Shown: piece after piece, positions 8,858-17,880 of the stretch
Layout of the letters: every line of letters starts with the position of its first letter
Numbering within the stretch: position 1 is the first letter of the stretch
Source of the DNA: Christensenella sp. UBA4675
GTDB taxonomy: Bacteria > Bacillota > Clostridia > Christensenellales > Borkfalkiaceae
NCBI GenBank assembly: GCA_002405165.1
Contig: DHLF01000001.1
Coordinates: forward strand, 1 to 64,000
Length of the DNA stretch: 64,000 nucleotides
Direction of reading: 5' to 3'
Program-made: the position numbers and the translations under genes
The notes under the pieces: model-generated
The model's input: the letters and a program-made list of their open reading frames with translations, nothing else
What the model was told of the DNA's origin: nothing
Databases searched by the model: none

Positions 8858-11152
8858 ATGGAACAGATGACAGGACTTGATTTAAAAATCAAGGAAGTTG
8901 CAGGCAGAATTAAAGAACTTCGCGAAATAGAAGGTCTTTCGCAACAAGATATGGCTTTAAAAACGGACGTATCGCTAGACGAATATCAAAAATGCGAACA
9001 AGGCGAAAGTAACTTAACGTTTGCTTTTATTTACCGTTGTTCTTTAGCTTTAAAGGTAAACGTAACCGATATTATAGAAGGTTATAGTCCCGAATTAAAA
9101 GCTTTTACGGTAACAAGAAACGGTGCGGGACAAATAGTCAGCAAAGCGCACGGAATGACTTATTACAATATGGCGTACGCATTCCGCAACCGTATTGCAG
9201 AGCCGTTATTCGTAAAAGCCGTATATAACGACGAAGCGCAGTATAAAGATATAGAACTTACCACTCACGACGGACAAGAATTAGATATAGTTATAAACGG
9301 ATATTTAATGGTTCAAGTCGGAAGTCATAAAGAAGTATTAGGTCCGGGTGATACTATTTATTACGATAGTTCCACTCCGCACGGAATGATAGCCGTAAAC
9401 GGAAAAGATTGCGATTTCTATGCGGTAGTATTAAATCCGTCGGGAGAGCCTATTCCCGAACTTGCAAGTTCTTCTTCGAAAGAAATTAAAGACAAGAAAA
9501 CGGGATTTAAGGACGAAAAAGACAGAATTTACAAAAAGTATATCGACGTAGTAGAAAACGAAAACGGTACGCCCGTTTCGATTAAATTTAAAAATACCGA
9601 AAAGTTTAATTTTGCATTCGATTTAGTAGACGCGCTTGCCGAAAGGGAACCCGAAAAACTAGCAATGTTACACGTTTCCAACAATATGACCGAAAGAAGA
9701 TTTACTTTTTCGGATATGAAAAAGGAATCTGCCCGTACGGCAAACTACTTTAAATCTTTGGGAATTAAAAAAGGCGACAGAGTAATGCTTGTACTTAAAA
9801 GGCATTATCAGTTTTGGTTTGCAATGCTTGGCTTAAATAAATTAGGCGCAATTGCAATTCCCGCAGTATATCAATTACAAGAACACGATTTTGAATATCG
9901 TTTTAAGTCTGCGGGCGTAAAAGCTATAGTATGTACGGGGGACGGAGATACCGCTCATCAAATAGATATAGCGTGTCAGAATTGTCCCGACCTTACTATT
10001 AAAATAATGGTAAACGGAACGAGAGATGGTTGGAGAAATTTCGACGAAGAATACAAAATGTATTCCACTCATTTCGATAGAACCGAAGATACCGCTTGCG
10101 GAAACGATACTATGCTTATGTATTTCACTAGCGGAACTAGCGGTTATCCTAAAATTGCTGTTCACAACCACAAATACCCGTTAGGGCATTTCCATACGGC
10201 AAAATATTGGCACGCCGTTGACCCCGAAGGATTACATTTTACTATTTCCGATACGGGCTGGGCAAAAGCAATGTGGGGGAAACTATACGGACAATGGCTA
10301 GCGGAAGCTGCTACTTTCGTTTACGATTTCGATAGGTTCGATGCCGAAAAAATTATGCCTATGTTTGCAAAATATCATATCACTACTTTTTGCGCTCCTC
10401 CTACGATGCTTCGTATGATGATTAAACAAGATTTATCCAAATACGATTTTTCTTCCGTAAAGCACATGACGACTGCGGGCGAAGCATTAAATCCCGAAGT
10501 TTATCGTCAATTCGAAAAGCTTACGGGGTTACAGATACACGAAGGTTTCGGTCAATCGGAAAGTACTATGATAATAGGAAATATGATTGGCGCCCCGCAT
10601 AAAATAGGTTCAATGGGTAAACCTGCGCCTATATACGATATAGACTTATTCGACCACGACGGAAAGAGTGTTCCCGTAGGCGAAACGGGAGAAATAGTAG
10701 TAAACGTTAAAAACGGAGTTCCTTGCGGATTGTTTACGGGGTACTATAAAGACGAAGCAAAAACCAAAGAAGTTTGGCACGACGGTTACTACCACACGGG
10801 TGATACCGCTTGGCGCGACGAAGACGGTTATTATTGGTACGTAGGAAGAGTAGACGACGTTATTAAATCTTCGGGATATAGAATAGGACCGTTCGAAATA
10901 GAAAGCGTTATAATGGAACTTCCGTACGTTTTGGAATGCGGAGTAAGCGCTTGTCCCGACGAAGTTAGGGGACAAATAGTAAAAGCAAGCGTAGTTCTCG
11001 TTAAAGGCGTTGAAGGTACTGAAGAATTAAAAAAAGAAATTCAAAATTACGTTAAAGAAAAAACCGCTCCTTATAAGTATCCCAGAATAGTAGTATTTAA
11101 GGACGAGTTACCTAAAACCGTTAGCGGAAAAATAATGAGGAATAAGCTTTAA
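8858..11152 (+). CDS. XRE-cupin-acyl-CoA synthetase fusion 2 (predicted branched-chain acyl-CoA synthetase)
   Basis: This 764-residue paralogue of the gene at 6242 has the same order: XRE helix-turn-helix (about 15-72), cupin (about 130-200, HDGQELDIVINGYLMVQVG), then an AMP-forming acyl-CoA synthetase (about 270-764). The P-loop is FTSGTSGYPK (about 423-432), with GFGQSEST, YYHTGDTAWRDEDG and a C-terminal catalytic lysine in PKTVSGKIMRNKL. The synthetase parts of the two paralogues are nearly superimposable; the linker between cupin and synthetase differs most. The gene sits behind the Val T-box and heads an operon with the MinD-like ATPase and Vor subunits, so isobutyrate (the valine skeleton) is the inferred substrate. 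ACGGAGGACGAT precedes ATG 8858. Its TAA overlaps the next ATG. Confidence 0.85.
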   Translation: MEQMTGLDLKIKEVAGRIKELREIEGLSQQDMALKTDVSLDEYQKCEQGESNLTFAFIYRCSLALKVNVTDIIEGYSPELKAFTVTRNGAGQIVSKAHGMTYYNMAYAFRNRIAEPLFVKAVYNDEAQYKDIELTTHDGQELDIVINGYLMVQVGSHKEVLGPGDTIYYDSSTPHGMIAVNGKDCDFYAVVLNPSGEPIPELASSSSKEIKDKKTGFKDEKDRIYKKYIDVVENENGTPVSIKFKNTEKFNFAFDLVDALAEREPEKLAMLHVSNNMTERRFTFSDMKKESARTANYFKSLGIKKGDRVMLVLKRHYQFWFAMLGLNKLGAIAIPAVYQLQEHDFEYRFKSAGVKAIVCTGDGDTAHQIDIACQNCPDLTIKIMVNGTRDGWRNFDEEYKMYSTHFDRTEDTACGNDTMLMYFTSGTSGYPKIAVHNHKYPLGHFHTAKYWHAVDPEGLHFTISDTGWAKAMWGKLYGQWLAEAATFVYDFDRFDAEKIMPMFAKYHITTFCAPPTMLRMMIKQDLSKYDFSSVKHMTTAGEALNPEVYRQFEKLTGLQIHEGFGQSESTMIIGNMIGAPHKIGSMGKPAPIYDIDLFDHDGKSVPVGETGEIVVNVKNGVPCGLFTGYYKDEAKTKEVWHDGYYHTGDTAWRDEDGYYWYVGRVDDVIKSSGYRIGPFEIESVIMELPYVLECGVSACPDEVRGQIVKASVVLVKGVEGTEELKKEIQNYVKEKTAPYKYPRIVVFKDELPKTVSGKIMRNKL

Positions 11153-11814
11153 TGAATTATAAAAGAATAACTTTACTGTGCGGTCATTACGGTAGCGGTA
11201 AAACCAACGTAGCCGTAAATATGGCGTTCGATTTAAAAGGCAGTCACGATAAAGTCGCAGTTGCGGATTTAGATATAGTAAATCCATACTTTCGTAGTAA
11301 AGACAGTAGCGAAGATTTTAAAAAAAGAGATATAAGGCTAATCGTTTCGGATTACGCCAACACTAATTTGGATATACCCGCGCTTCCGCAAGATATGTAC
11401 GCGATAACGGACGATAAAAGTCTTAAATGTGTTTTAGATATAGGCGGGGACGATAGAGGAGCTTTGGCACTTGGCAGACTTGCCCCTAAAATCGTAGAAG
11501 AAAACGATTACGAAATGTTTATGGTAATAAACAAGTTTAGACCATTAACGCCCGACGCTTTATCCACGCTAGAAGTTATGAGAGAAATAGAATACGCAGG
11601 CGGAATAAGATTTACGGGTTTAATAAACAATTCTAATTTAGGGAACGAAACCACTGGCGAAGAGGTAATAAAAAGTATGGAATACGCTAGGGAATTAGAA
11701 AGAATAAGCGGAGTAAAATTAAAGCTTACAACTTGTAAAGCCGACCTATACGACGATTTAAAGGATAAAATAGAAAATTTATTTCCTTTAAATTTACAAA
11801 AGAAAATAAATTAA
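11152..11814 (+). CDS. MinD/ParA-like P-loop ATPase in the vor operon
   Basis: A 220-residue ATPase with a modified Walker A GHYGSGKTNVAVNMA at about residues 11-25, a switch-like DLDIVNPYFRS at about 40-50, and a Walker B-like VLDIGGDD at about 102-109. The fold pattern is that of the MinD/ParA/NifH SIMIBI class. The start codon overlaps the stop of the upstream synthetase (TAATG), so the genes are translationally coupled. It lies immediately before the ferredoxin subunit of a 2-oxoacid oxidoreductase. Its function is not known to me; assembly or cofactor insertion for the iron-sulfur enzyme is one inference from position. It lacks a partner ParB or MinE nearby. Confidence 0.75.
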   Translation: MNYKRITLLCGHYGSGKTNVAVNMAFDLKGSHDKVAVADLDIVNPYFRSKDSSEDFKKRDIRLIVSDYANTNLDIPALPQDMYAITDDKSLKCVLDIGGDDRGALALGRLAPKIVEENDYEMFMVINKFRPLTPDALSTLEVMREIEYAGGIRFTGLINNSNLGNETTGEEVIKSMEYARELERISGVKLKLTTCKADLYDDLKDKIENLFPLNLQKKIN

Positions 11815-11849
11815 AGGGCTTGCCCGAAAAAATAAAGGAGAAAACTTTT

Positions 11850-12056
11850 ATGGCAAAATTAACGTTTAAAACCGATAACTGTAAAGGTTGCGGTTTGTGT
11901 GTGGACGTTTGTCCGAAAGGCGTTTTAGCTTTATCTAACGATAAGATAAACAAAAAAGGACATCATCCCGTAGAAGCAGTTAATCCCGACAAATGTATAG
12001 CTTGCGCATTTTGCGCTATTATGTGTCCCGATTGTATAATTAAAGTTGAAAGGTGA
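11850..12056 (+). CDS. 2-oxoacid:ferredoxin oxidoreductase delta subunit (2x[4Fe-4S] ferredoxin)
   Basis: A 68-residue ferredoxin-like protein with two complete cluster motifs, CKGCGLCVDVCPKG near residue 12 and CIACAFCAIMCPDC near residue 51. It supplies the electron-carrying subunit for the alpha, beta and gamma subunits that follow. The ATG at 11850 is preferred because AAAGGAGA lies at 11835-11841; the frame also contains an upstream TTG at 11820 with no such site. It ends five bases before the alpha-subunit ATG. Confidence 0.9.
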   Translation: MAKLTFKTDNCKGCGLCVDVCPKGVLALSNDKINKKGHHPVEAVNPDKCIACAFCAIMCPDCIIKVER

Positions 12057-12060
12057 TATT

Positions 12061-13119
12061 ATGGCAGAAAAAGTATTGATGAAAGGAAACGAAGCTATTG
12101 CCGAAGCCGCTATTAAAGCGGGGTGCAGACACTATTTCGGCTATCCTATTACGCCACAAACGGAAATTGCCGCGTATATGGCTAAAAAAATGCCAAAGAT
12201 AGGCGGAACGTTTTTACAGGCTGAAAGTGAAATTGCCGCAATCAACATGGTATACGGCGTTGCAAGTGCAGGAAAGAGAGGTATGACTTCTTCTTCAAGC
12301 CCGGGAATTTCTCTTAAAGGAGAAGGTCTTTCTTATATGGCAGGTGCGGATTTACCTTGTTTAGTTGTAAACGTACAAAGGGGCGGTCCGGGACTTGGCG
12401 GAATTCAACCCAGTCAGTCTGACTATTTTCAGGCAACGCGCGGTGGCGGACACGGCGATTATCATATGATAGTTTTAGCTCCTGCGTCCGTTCAAGAAAT
12501 GGCGGATTTAACCATAAAAGCGTTTGATTTAGCGGATAAATATCGTATGACCGCTATGATTCTCGCGGACGGTACTATGGGACAAATGATGGAACCCGTT
12601 TCGCTCGATTTCGACGTTGCTCCCGCTCCCGAAAAGCCTTGGGCTACTACGGGAACTCAAATGAAAAGGGCGCATAACATAATAAATTCGTTATCGCTTG
12701 TTCCCGAAGAGTTAGAACAACTTAATATCGCAAGGTATAAAAAGTACAAGCAAATAGAAGAAAACGAAACTATGTATGAAGAATACTTAATGGACGACGC
12801 GGAAATTGCTATTTGCGCGTTCGGAATTGCCGCAAGGGTATCTAAAAACGCGATAGACGAAGCAAGGAAAAAGGGAATAAAAGTAGGTATGATAAGACCT
12901 ATAACGCTTTGGCCGTTCCCGCAAGCTCCGTTTAAAAAGGCGTTAAAAACCGTTAAGCATTTTATCAGCGTAGAACTTTCTATGGGACAAATGATAGAAG
13001 ACGTAAAACTCGCAACGGAATGTAAAGTTCCCGTAACGCTTTGCAACAGAGTAGGCGGAATGATAACTACTCCCGAACAAGTTTTACAAGCAATAGAAAA
13101 GGCTTATAAGGAGGTATAA
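12061..13119 (+). CDS. vorB: 2-oxoacid:ferredoxin oxidoreductase alpha subunit, Vor type
   Basis: A 352-residue alpha subunit of the ferredoxin-dependent 2-oxoacid oxidoreductases. It contains GNEAIAEAAIKAGC and PITPQTEI near the N-terminus, the acidic contact QAESEIAAINM, and RGGPGLGGIQPSQSDYFQA. Length and motifs match the subunit usually named 3-methyl-2-oxobutanoate (2-oxoisovalerate) dehydrogenase VorB; a 2-oxoglutarate (KorA) enzyme is the main alternative. The complex interconverts a branched 2-oxoacid plus CoA with acyl-CoA, CO2 and reduced ferredoxin, and it is reversible in this family. I set the start at ATG 12061, six bases after AAAGGTG, instead of an upstream TTG. The Val T-box upstream supports a branched-chain role. 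Confidence 0.85.
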   Translation: MAEKVLMKGNEAIAEAAIKAGCRHYFGYPITPQTEIAAYMAKKMPKIGGTFLQAESEIAAINMVYGVASAGKRGMTSSSSPGISLKGEGLSYMAGADLPCLVVNVQRGGPGLGGIQPSQSDYFQATRGGGHGDYHMIVLAPASVQEMADLTIKAFDLADKYRMTAMILADGTMGQMMEPVSLDFDVAPAPEKPWATTGTQMKRAHNIINSLSLVPEELEQLNIARYKKYKQIEENETMYEEYLMDDAEIAICAFGIAARVSKNAIDEARKKGIKVGMIRPITLWPFPQAPFKKALKTVKHFISVELSMGQMIEDVKLATECKVPVTLCNRVGGMITTPEQVLQAIEKAYKEV

Positions 13120-13120
13120 T

Positions 13121-13876
13121 ATGGTAGTAAAAGAAAAACCGCACGCTTTATGCGACGTTCCGTTGCATTATTGTCCCGGTTGCACGCACGGGATAATTCA
13201 TAGATTAGTAGCGGAAGTAATAGACGAACTCGGAATAGAAGGGAAAACCGTAGGAATTGCCCCCGTAGGTTGTTCGGTTATGGCGTATAACTATTTTAAT
13301 TGCGATATGATAGAGGCGGCTCACGGAAGAGCTCCCGCAGTAGCGACGGGCGTAAAAAGAGCTGACCCCGACAATTTGGTAGTATTTACTTATCAAGGGG
13401 ACGGAGATTTAGCTTCTATCGGTATGGCTGAAACCGTACATGCGGCTACTAGAAACGAAAACATAACCGTAATATTTATAAACAACGCAATTTACGGAAT
13501 GACGGGCGGACAAATGGCTCCCACGTCGCTTCCCGGACAAGTAACGCAAACTTCTCCTTACGGAAGAGATGTAAAATTATGCGGATATCCTATCAGAGTT
13601 TGCGAAATGCTTTCCGAACTAGAAGGACCCGAATATTTGGCAAGAGTTACCGTTGACAACGTTAAACACGTCAACGAAGCTAAAAAAGCTATAAAGAAAG
13701 CGTTTATGAACCAAATAGAAGGCAAAGGATTTTCTTTGGTAGAAGTTATTTCTTCTTGTCCTACTAACTGGGGTATGACGCCACAAAACGCTCTTAAATG
13801 GATAGAAGAAAAAATGATTCCTTATTATCCTTTGGGGGTATATAAAGACAGAAGCGCGGAAAAGGAGGCAAAATAA
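13121..13876 (+). CDS. 2-oxoacid:ferredoxin oxidoreductase beta subunit (thiamine diphosphate binding)
   Basis: A 251-residue beta subunit. It has the N-terminal cysteine motif HYCPGCTHG and the thiamine diphosphate/Mg motif GDGDLASIG followed by NNAIYGMTGGQ. It forms the active site with the alpha subunit. AAGGAGGT directly precedes ATG 13121, one base after the alpha stop, and its own stop overlaps the gamma ATG, so subunit synthesis is coupled. Substrate assignment rests on context: T-box codon, neighbouring synthetase and aminotransferase. Confidence 0.88.
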   Translation: MVVKEKPHALCDVPLHYCPGCTHGIIHRLVAEVIDELGIEGKTVGIAPVGCSVMAYNYFNCDMIEAAHGRAPAVATGVKRADPDNLVVFTYQGDGDLASIGMAETVHAATRNENITVIFINNAIYGMTGGQMAPTSLPGQVTQTSPYGRDVKLCGYPIRVCEMLSELEGPEYLARVTVDNVKHVNEAKKAIKKAFMNQIEGKGFSLVEVISSCPTNWGMTPQNALKWIEEKMIPYYPLGVYKDRSAEKEAK

Positions 13877-14409
13877 TGGCTACTACTCAATTTTTGTTTT
13901 CGGGTTTTGGCGGACAAGGTATTTTGTTTTCAGGTAAGTTTTTAGCTTATAAAGGACTTATGGAAAACAAAAACGTAAGTTGGCTTCCTTCTTACGGACC
14001 TGAAATGAGAGGCGGTACTGCTTCTTGTTCGGTTATCGTAAGCGACAGTTTAGTAGGCTCGCCTATCGTATCTAACCCCGACGTACTTATTGCAATGAAT
14101 CTTCCTTCGCTCGATAAATTCGAAAAAAGCGTAAAAAGTGGCGGAATGATTTTTCTAGATTCCACTTTAATCGAAAGAAAAGTCGTTAGGGACGACGTAA
14201 AGGTGTTTTATATTCCCGCAACGGCGCTTGCCAGTGAAAACAATATGTCTACGCTTGCAAATATGATTATAATGGGAAAAGTTTTGAAAGAGCTTAACGA
14301 ATTTACGGACGAATCTGTCGGCGACGCGTTAAAAAAGGTAATATCCGCAAAACACGCCGATATGATGGAAATCAACCGTAAGGCTTTGGAAATCGGAGCT
14401 AATTTATAA
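13876..14409 (+). CDS. 2-oxoacid:ferredoxin oxidoreductase gamma subunit
   Basis: A 177-residue gamma subunit with the typical N-terminal GFGGQGILFSGK and the conserved SYGPEMRGGTASCSVIVS. It is the CoA-binding/structural subunit of the complex and completes a delta-alpha-beta-gamma set in one operon. AAAGGAGGCAAAATA precedes ATG 13876, which overlaps the beta stop by one base. No strong hairpin follows; the next gene, a branched-chain aminotransferase, begins 135 bp later. Confidence 0.88.
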   Translation: MATTQFLFSGFGGQGILFSGKFLAYKGLMENKNVSWLPSYGPEMRGGTASCSVIVSDSLVGSPIVSNPDVLIAMNLPSLDKFEKSVKSGGMIFLDSTLIERKVVRDDVKVFYIPATALASENNMSTLANMIIMGKVLKELNEFTDESVGDALKKVISAKHADMMEINRKALEIGANL

Positions 14410-14544
14410 AAAATATATAAGTTTTTGGTTTAAAAAATGGGTTTTACGTTAGGTATTTGCTTTTAAAGCGTGATTTGTAAAATCTTATATAAATTATAAA
14501 ATCGTAAAATGTATATTTAATCAAAATAAATAAAGGAGTTTATT

Positions 14545-15609
14545 ATGGAAATTAAATTTGAAAAAACGGCTTGTCCTAAACAAAAGCCCGACCCTGCTAC
14601 TTTGGGTTTTGGAAAAATATTTACCGACCATATGTTTATAATGGACTATACGCCCGATAAAGGTTGGCACGACGCAAGAATCGTTCCTTTCGGAAATATT
14701 AGTCTTCATCCTGCGTCCACCGTTTTACATTACGGTTCTGAAATTTTCGAAGGCTTAAAGGCTTATCGTAAAAAAGACGGTACGGTTCAAATGTTCAGAC
14801 CTATCGAAAACGTAAGAAGAATGAATAATTCGGCTGAAAGACTATGTTTACCCCAAATTCCCGAAGATTTAGCTATGGAAGTATTAACTAAATTCGTTGA
14901 AACCGAAAAAGATTGGACTCCCGATGCAAAGGGAACGTCTTTATATATAAGACCTTTTATGTTTGGTAACGACGAAACTTTGGGCGTACACTCTGTTAAA
15001 CACGCAACCTTTATGATAATAACTTCGCCCGTAGGCAGTTATTATAAAGAAGGTATTAACCCCGTTAAAATTATGATAGAAGATAAAGACGTAAGAGCTG
15101 TTCGTGGCGGTACGGGATATGCTAAATGCGGTGGTAACTATGCGGCTAGTAACAGAGCGGGCGAAAAAGCGGAAGAAAAAGGATATTCGCAAGTTTTATG
15201 GCTTGACGGCGTTGAAAGAAAGTATATAGAAGAAGTCGGCGCGATGAACGTTATGTTTAAAATAAACGGAGAAATCATAACGCCTATGCTTTCTGGTTCT
15301 ATTCTTCCCGGAATTACGAGAAAATCTTGCATAGAAGTATTAAAGGACGAAGGATATAAAGTAACCGAAAGACTTTTATCCGTAGACGAACTCGAAAAAG
15401 CTATTGAAGACGGAACGCTCGAAGAAGCTTGGGGATGCGGAACCGCCGCGGTAGTTTCTCCTATCGGAGAGCTTTGTTATAAAGGTAAAAAGTGCATAAT
15501 CAACAACGGAAAAATCGGAGAAGTTACTCAACATTTATATGATACTTTAACGGGTATTCAGTGGGGAGAAAAAGAGGATAAATTCGGTTGGACTTATCCT
15601 TTAAAATAA
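14545..15609 (+). CDS. ilvE: Branched-chain amino acid aminotransferase
   Basis: A 354-residue class IV PLP-dependent aminotransferase of the longer, BCAT-like branch. It contains HYGSEIFEGLKAYR and RPFMFGNDETLG, and the PLP lysine lies in YAKCGGNYAAS at about residues 192-202. The C-terminal phosphate-binding part is GCGTAAVVSPIGEL. It interconverts 2-oxoisovalerate, 3-methyl-2-oxopentanoate and 4-methyl-2-oxopentanoate with Val, Ile and Leu, using glutamate/2-oxoglutarate. It directly follows the Vor genes and provides the last step of the proposed acid-to-amino-acid route. AAAGGAG precedes ATG 14545. A good terminator follows at 15637-15668. No T-box is visible in the 135 bp before it. Confidence 0.92.
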   Translation: MEIKFEKTACPKQKPDPATLGFGKIFTDHMFIMDYTPDKGWHDARIVPFGNISLHPASTVLHYGSEIFEGLKAYRKKDGTVQMFRPIENVRRMNNSAERLCLPQIPEDLAMEVLTKFVETEKDWTPDAKGTSLYIRPFMFGNDETLGVHSVKHATFMIITSPVGSYYKEGINPVKIMIEDKDVRAVRGGTGYAKCGGNYAASNRAGEKAEEKGYSQVLWLDGVERKYIEEVGAMNVMFKINGEIITPMLSGSILPGITRKSCIEVLKDEGYKVTERLLSVDELEKAIEDGTLEEAWGCGTAAVVSPIGELCYKGKKCIINNGKIGEVTQHLYDTLTGIQWGEKEDKFGWTYPLK

Positions 15610-15636
15610 TAGATTTAATACAGATTCAGATAGTTA

Positions 15637-15668
15637 AAAAGAGCTTGGCAATTTGCCAAACTCTTTTT
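15637..15668 (+). terminator. Rho-independent terminator after ilvE
   Basis: AAAGAG-TTGGCAA pairs with TTGCCAA-CTCTTT around one mismatch, followed by a T-rich run. It closes the branched-chain locus. Confidence 0.8.
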
Positions 15669-15743
15669 AGCGGTTTATGTGAAAAATTTTATAGTACTAA
15701 ATTTTAGCATTATAACGCTTTTTTTACGCGTATTGGGAGAAGA

Positions 15744-17806
15744 ATGCAAAAGGAAAAAATAATAGGCTTTGCAAAAAAACCGTTCCGTTTTCTTTAATTT
15801 TATTATTTTCGATTTTGGGAACGTACATAGTGTTTTTAAAAGGTCTATTTAAAGGCGACGATTATTATTTTCACGCCACGGATATCTACGAATGGTATAA
15901 TGCAATTTTAAATGGAAAAAAAGTTTCACCTATAAGTGAAAATTTAGCAATGGGGCTAGGTGTAGGAAATAGATTGTTTTATTCTCCTTTATCGCATTTA
16001 ACCGTCGTTCTAGTAGGTTTATTTTTAAAAATTTTTAATATTTCCTTAATTGCTTCATTTAAAATCGTAATAATTTTAATGATATTTATTTCGGGGGTAT
16101 TTACGTACTTTTTTGCTTTGCGTTTTACGTCTAATAATAAAAATGCGTCTTTGTTTACTGTGCTTTGTTTTGTAATATTTCCGTATAGAGCTTTTAATAT
16201 TTTTAGAAGATTTGCCTTTGCCGAAGCCTTTGCTATGACGTTTTTGCCTTTATTTTTTATGGGATTATATGATATTTTACATTTTAAGGAAAAGGTAAAC
16301 GTAACGGCTTTTTTAGAAGTTGTTTTGGGCGGAGTATTTCTCGTCTTATCTCATAATATAACCGCTTTATACGCGTTTATTTTCGGAGTTATATATATTC
16401 TAATAAATATAAACGAGTTGATTAAATCTCTTAAATTTAAATATTACGTTCTTTTATGCGTTGTTTCGATAATACTAATAATAGGAATATCTTCTATTGC
16501 GCTTTTCACTCAATTTGAGCTTTTAAAAGACAAATTATATATTGTAAGCAATAAAGATGCAATGGGTACAAGCATTTCTTCTGTTACTTCTCAACATGCG
16601 TTTTGGAAAATTTTTTCACATTCGGGATTTGGTTTTGGCAGTATTAAAAATTTTGCAAGATTTATATGGTTTATAATTTCTTGTGTAATCACAATTTTAA
16701 CCGATACTTATATTAGGAAAATTGAAAAATTAAAAACTGCGTATAGATATTTGATTTTGTTTTTAATTCTATTCGTATTTAATATTTTTTTTATAAATTC
16801 AGCTACTATTTTAGCCGTAATTGTTTTTTATTTTTTATACGTGTACGTCGATTATTCAATAAAAAAGGGAAAACAAAAAGAGATTTACGTTGAAAAAAGC
16901 ATTTTAAAAGATAAATTATTTTGGTTTTCGATTTCCGCAATTCTAATTTGTTTAGTTTTTATGATATTTGGATTTGTTTGGGAAATATTACCGAGTTTTA
17001 TGTTAAATATACAATTCCCTTGGAGATTGTGGTCGTTTATACAGCTGTTTTTGTCGATAATTGTGGGACTTATTTGTTATTATTTTAATAAAAAACAAAT
17101 ACTTTTTACATTTCTTTCAATATTTTTTGCAACTTGTATAATTTGCAACTTGTATAATTTGCAACAAAGGGATAATTGCAAAAGAAGAACAATTTAAAAA
17201 TAGAGATGAGTATTCCTATTACAGTACTTTTGGTTGGTCTTATACGTTAAATTACGACTTATATAAAGCAAAATATTCGTTAGGTTTTAAAAACGACTAC
17301 ATACCGCAAATATTTTTATTAGAAGATTATATACCTAAATATTCAACTTCTTTGTATAATGATATTAAAAAGTCAATATTTTTAGATGAAGAAGATATGT
17401 TTATTGCGGGCGAAAAATATTCTTTTAATCCCGTAGTTTTAACGGGAAGCGGAACGATAAAATATTAAAAAGAAAAACGCCTTATTATTTAATAAAAGTA
17501 AAAACAACGCAAGAAACAAAAATACAAATGCCGTTGTTTTATTATTTGGGGTATAGCATAAACTTAAAAACGAACGAAATTAAAACAGTTTCAGCGGAAA
17601 AGGTAGACGGACTGATTTCTTTCGATATTTTAGCAGGAAATTACGAAATTACGATAAATTATAAAGGAACGACTTTAAGAAAAACTTCTATAATATTAAA
17701 CGTTACTTGTTCAAGCGTTGTAGTCGGATATATAATTTTTAACTTCGTATCTAAAAAAATAAAAAGAAAAAGTGTTTTAAATAATAAAGTTGCAACTTCC
17801 GCATAA
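15744..17806 (+). pseudogene. Broken polytopic membrane protein gene (YfhO / PTPS-related type), three frameshifts
   Basis: Three reading frames together encode one long membrane protein with about ten hydrophobic segments and an extracytoplasmic C-terminal region. It resembles the large glycosyltransferase-like membrane proteins of the YfhO/6-pyruvoyl-tetrahydropterin-synthase-related group (for example DDYYFHATDIYEWYNAI). The probable start is ATG 15744 with GGGAGA upstream. Lesion 1: seven A at 15773-15779; one more A would join the start to the main frame (15815-17197). Lesion 2: a 16-bp tandem duplication at 17129-17160; removing one copy restores frame exactly. Lesion 3: near 17466, where one missing base leads to a TAA at 17466-17468; the frame then continues to 17806. 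Ancestral family assignment is tentative. Confidence 0.75.
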
Positions 17807-17829
17807 CTGTTTAAATAAAATTTAACCAT

Positions 17830-17860
17830 AAAAAAATCGCCAATTTTTCGGCGATTTTTT
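17830..17860. terminator. Bidirectional terminator
   Basis: AAAAAATCGCC and GGCGATTTTTT pair perfectly around AATTTTTC, with A and T runs on both sides. It serves the pseudogene transcript and the convergent ferritin-like gene. Confidence 0.8.
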
Positions 17861-17880
17861 GCATAAAATCAAACATAAAA

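Noticed and set aside
12657..13046. A 129-residue minus-strand frame within the Vor alpha gene
   Set aside because: It has no ribosome site and is a shadow of a well-supported gene; similar long antisense frames occur in pheT, mutS2 and the synthetases.
12061..14409. Assignment of the oxidoreductase as a 2-oxoglutarate (Kor) enzyme
   Set aside because: Possible by family, but the alpha-subunit length and motifs, the Val T-box, the branched-chain aminotransferase and the acyl-CoA synthetases together fit the Vor type better. Not fully excluded.
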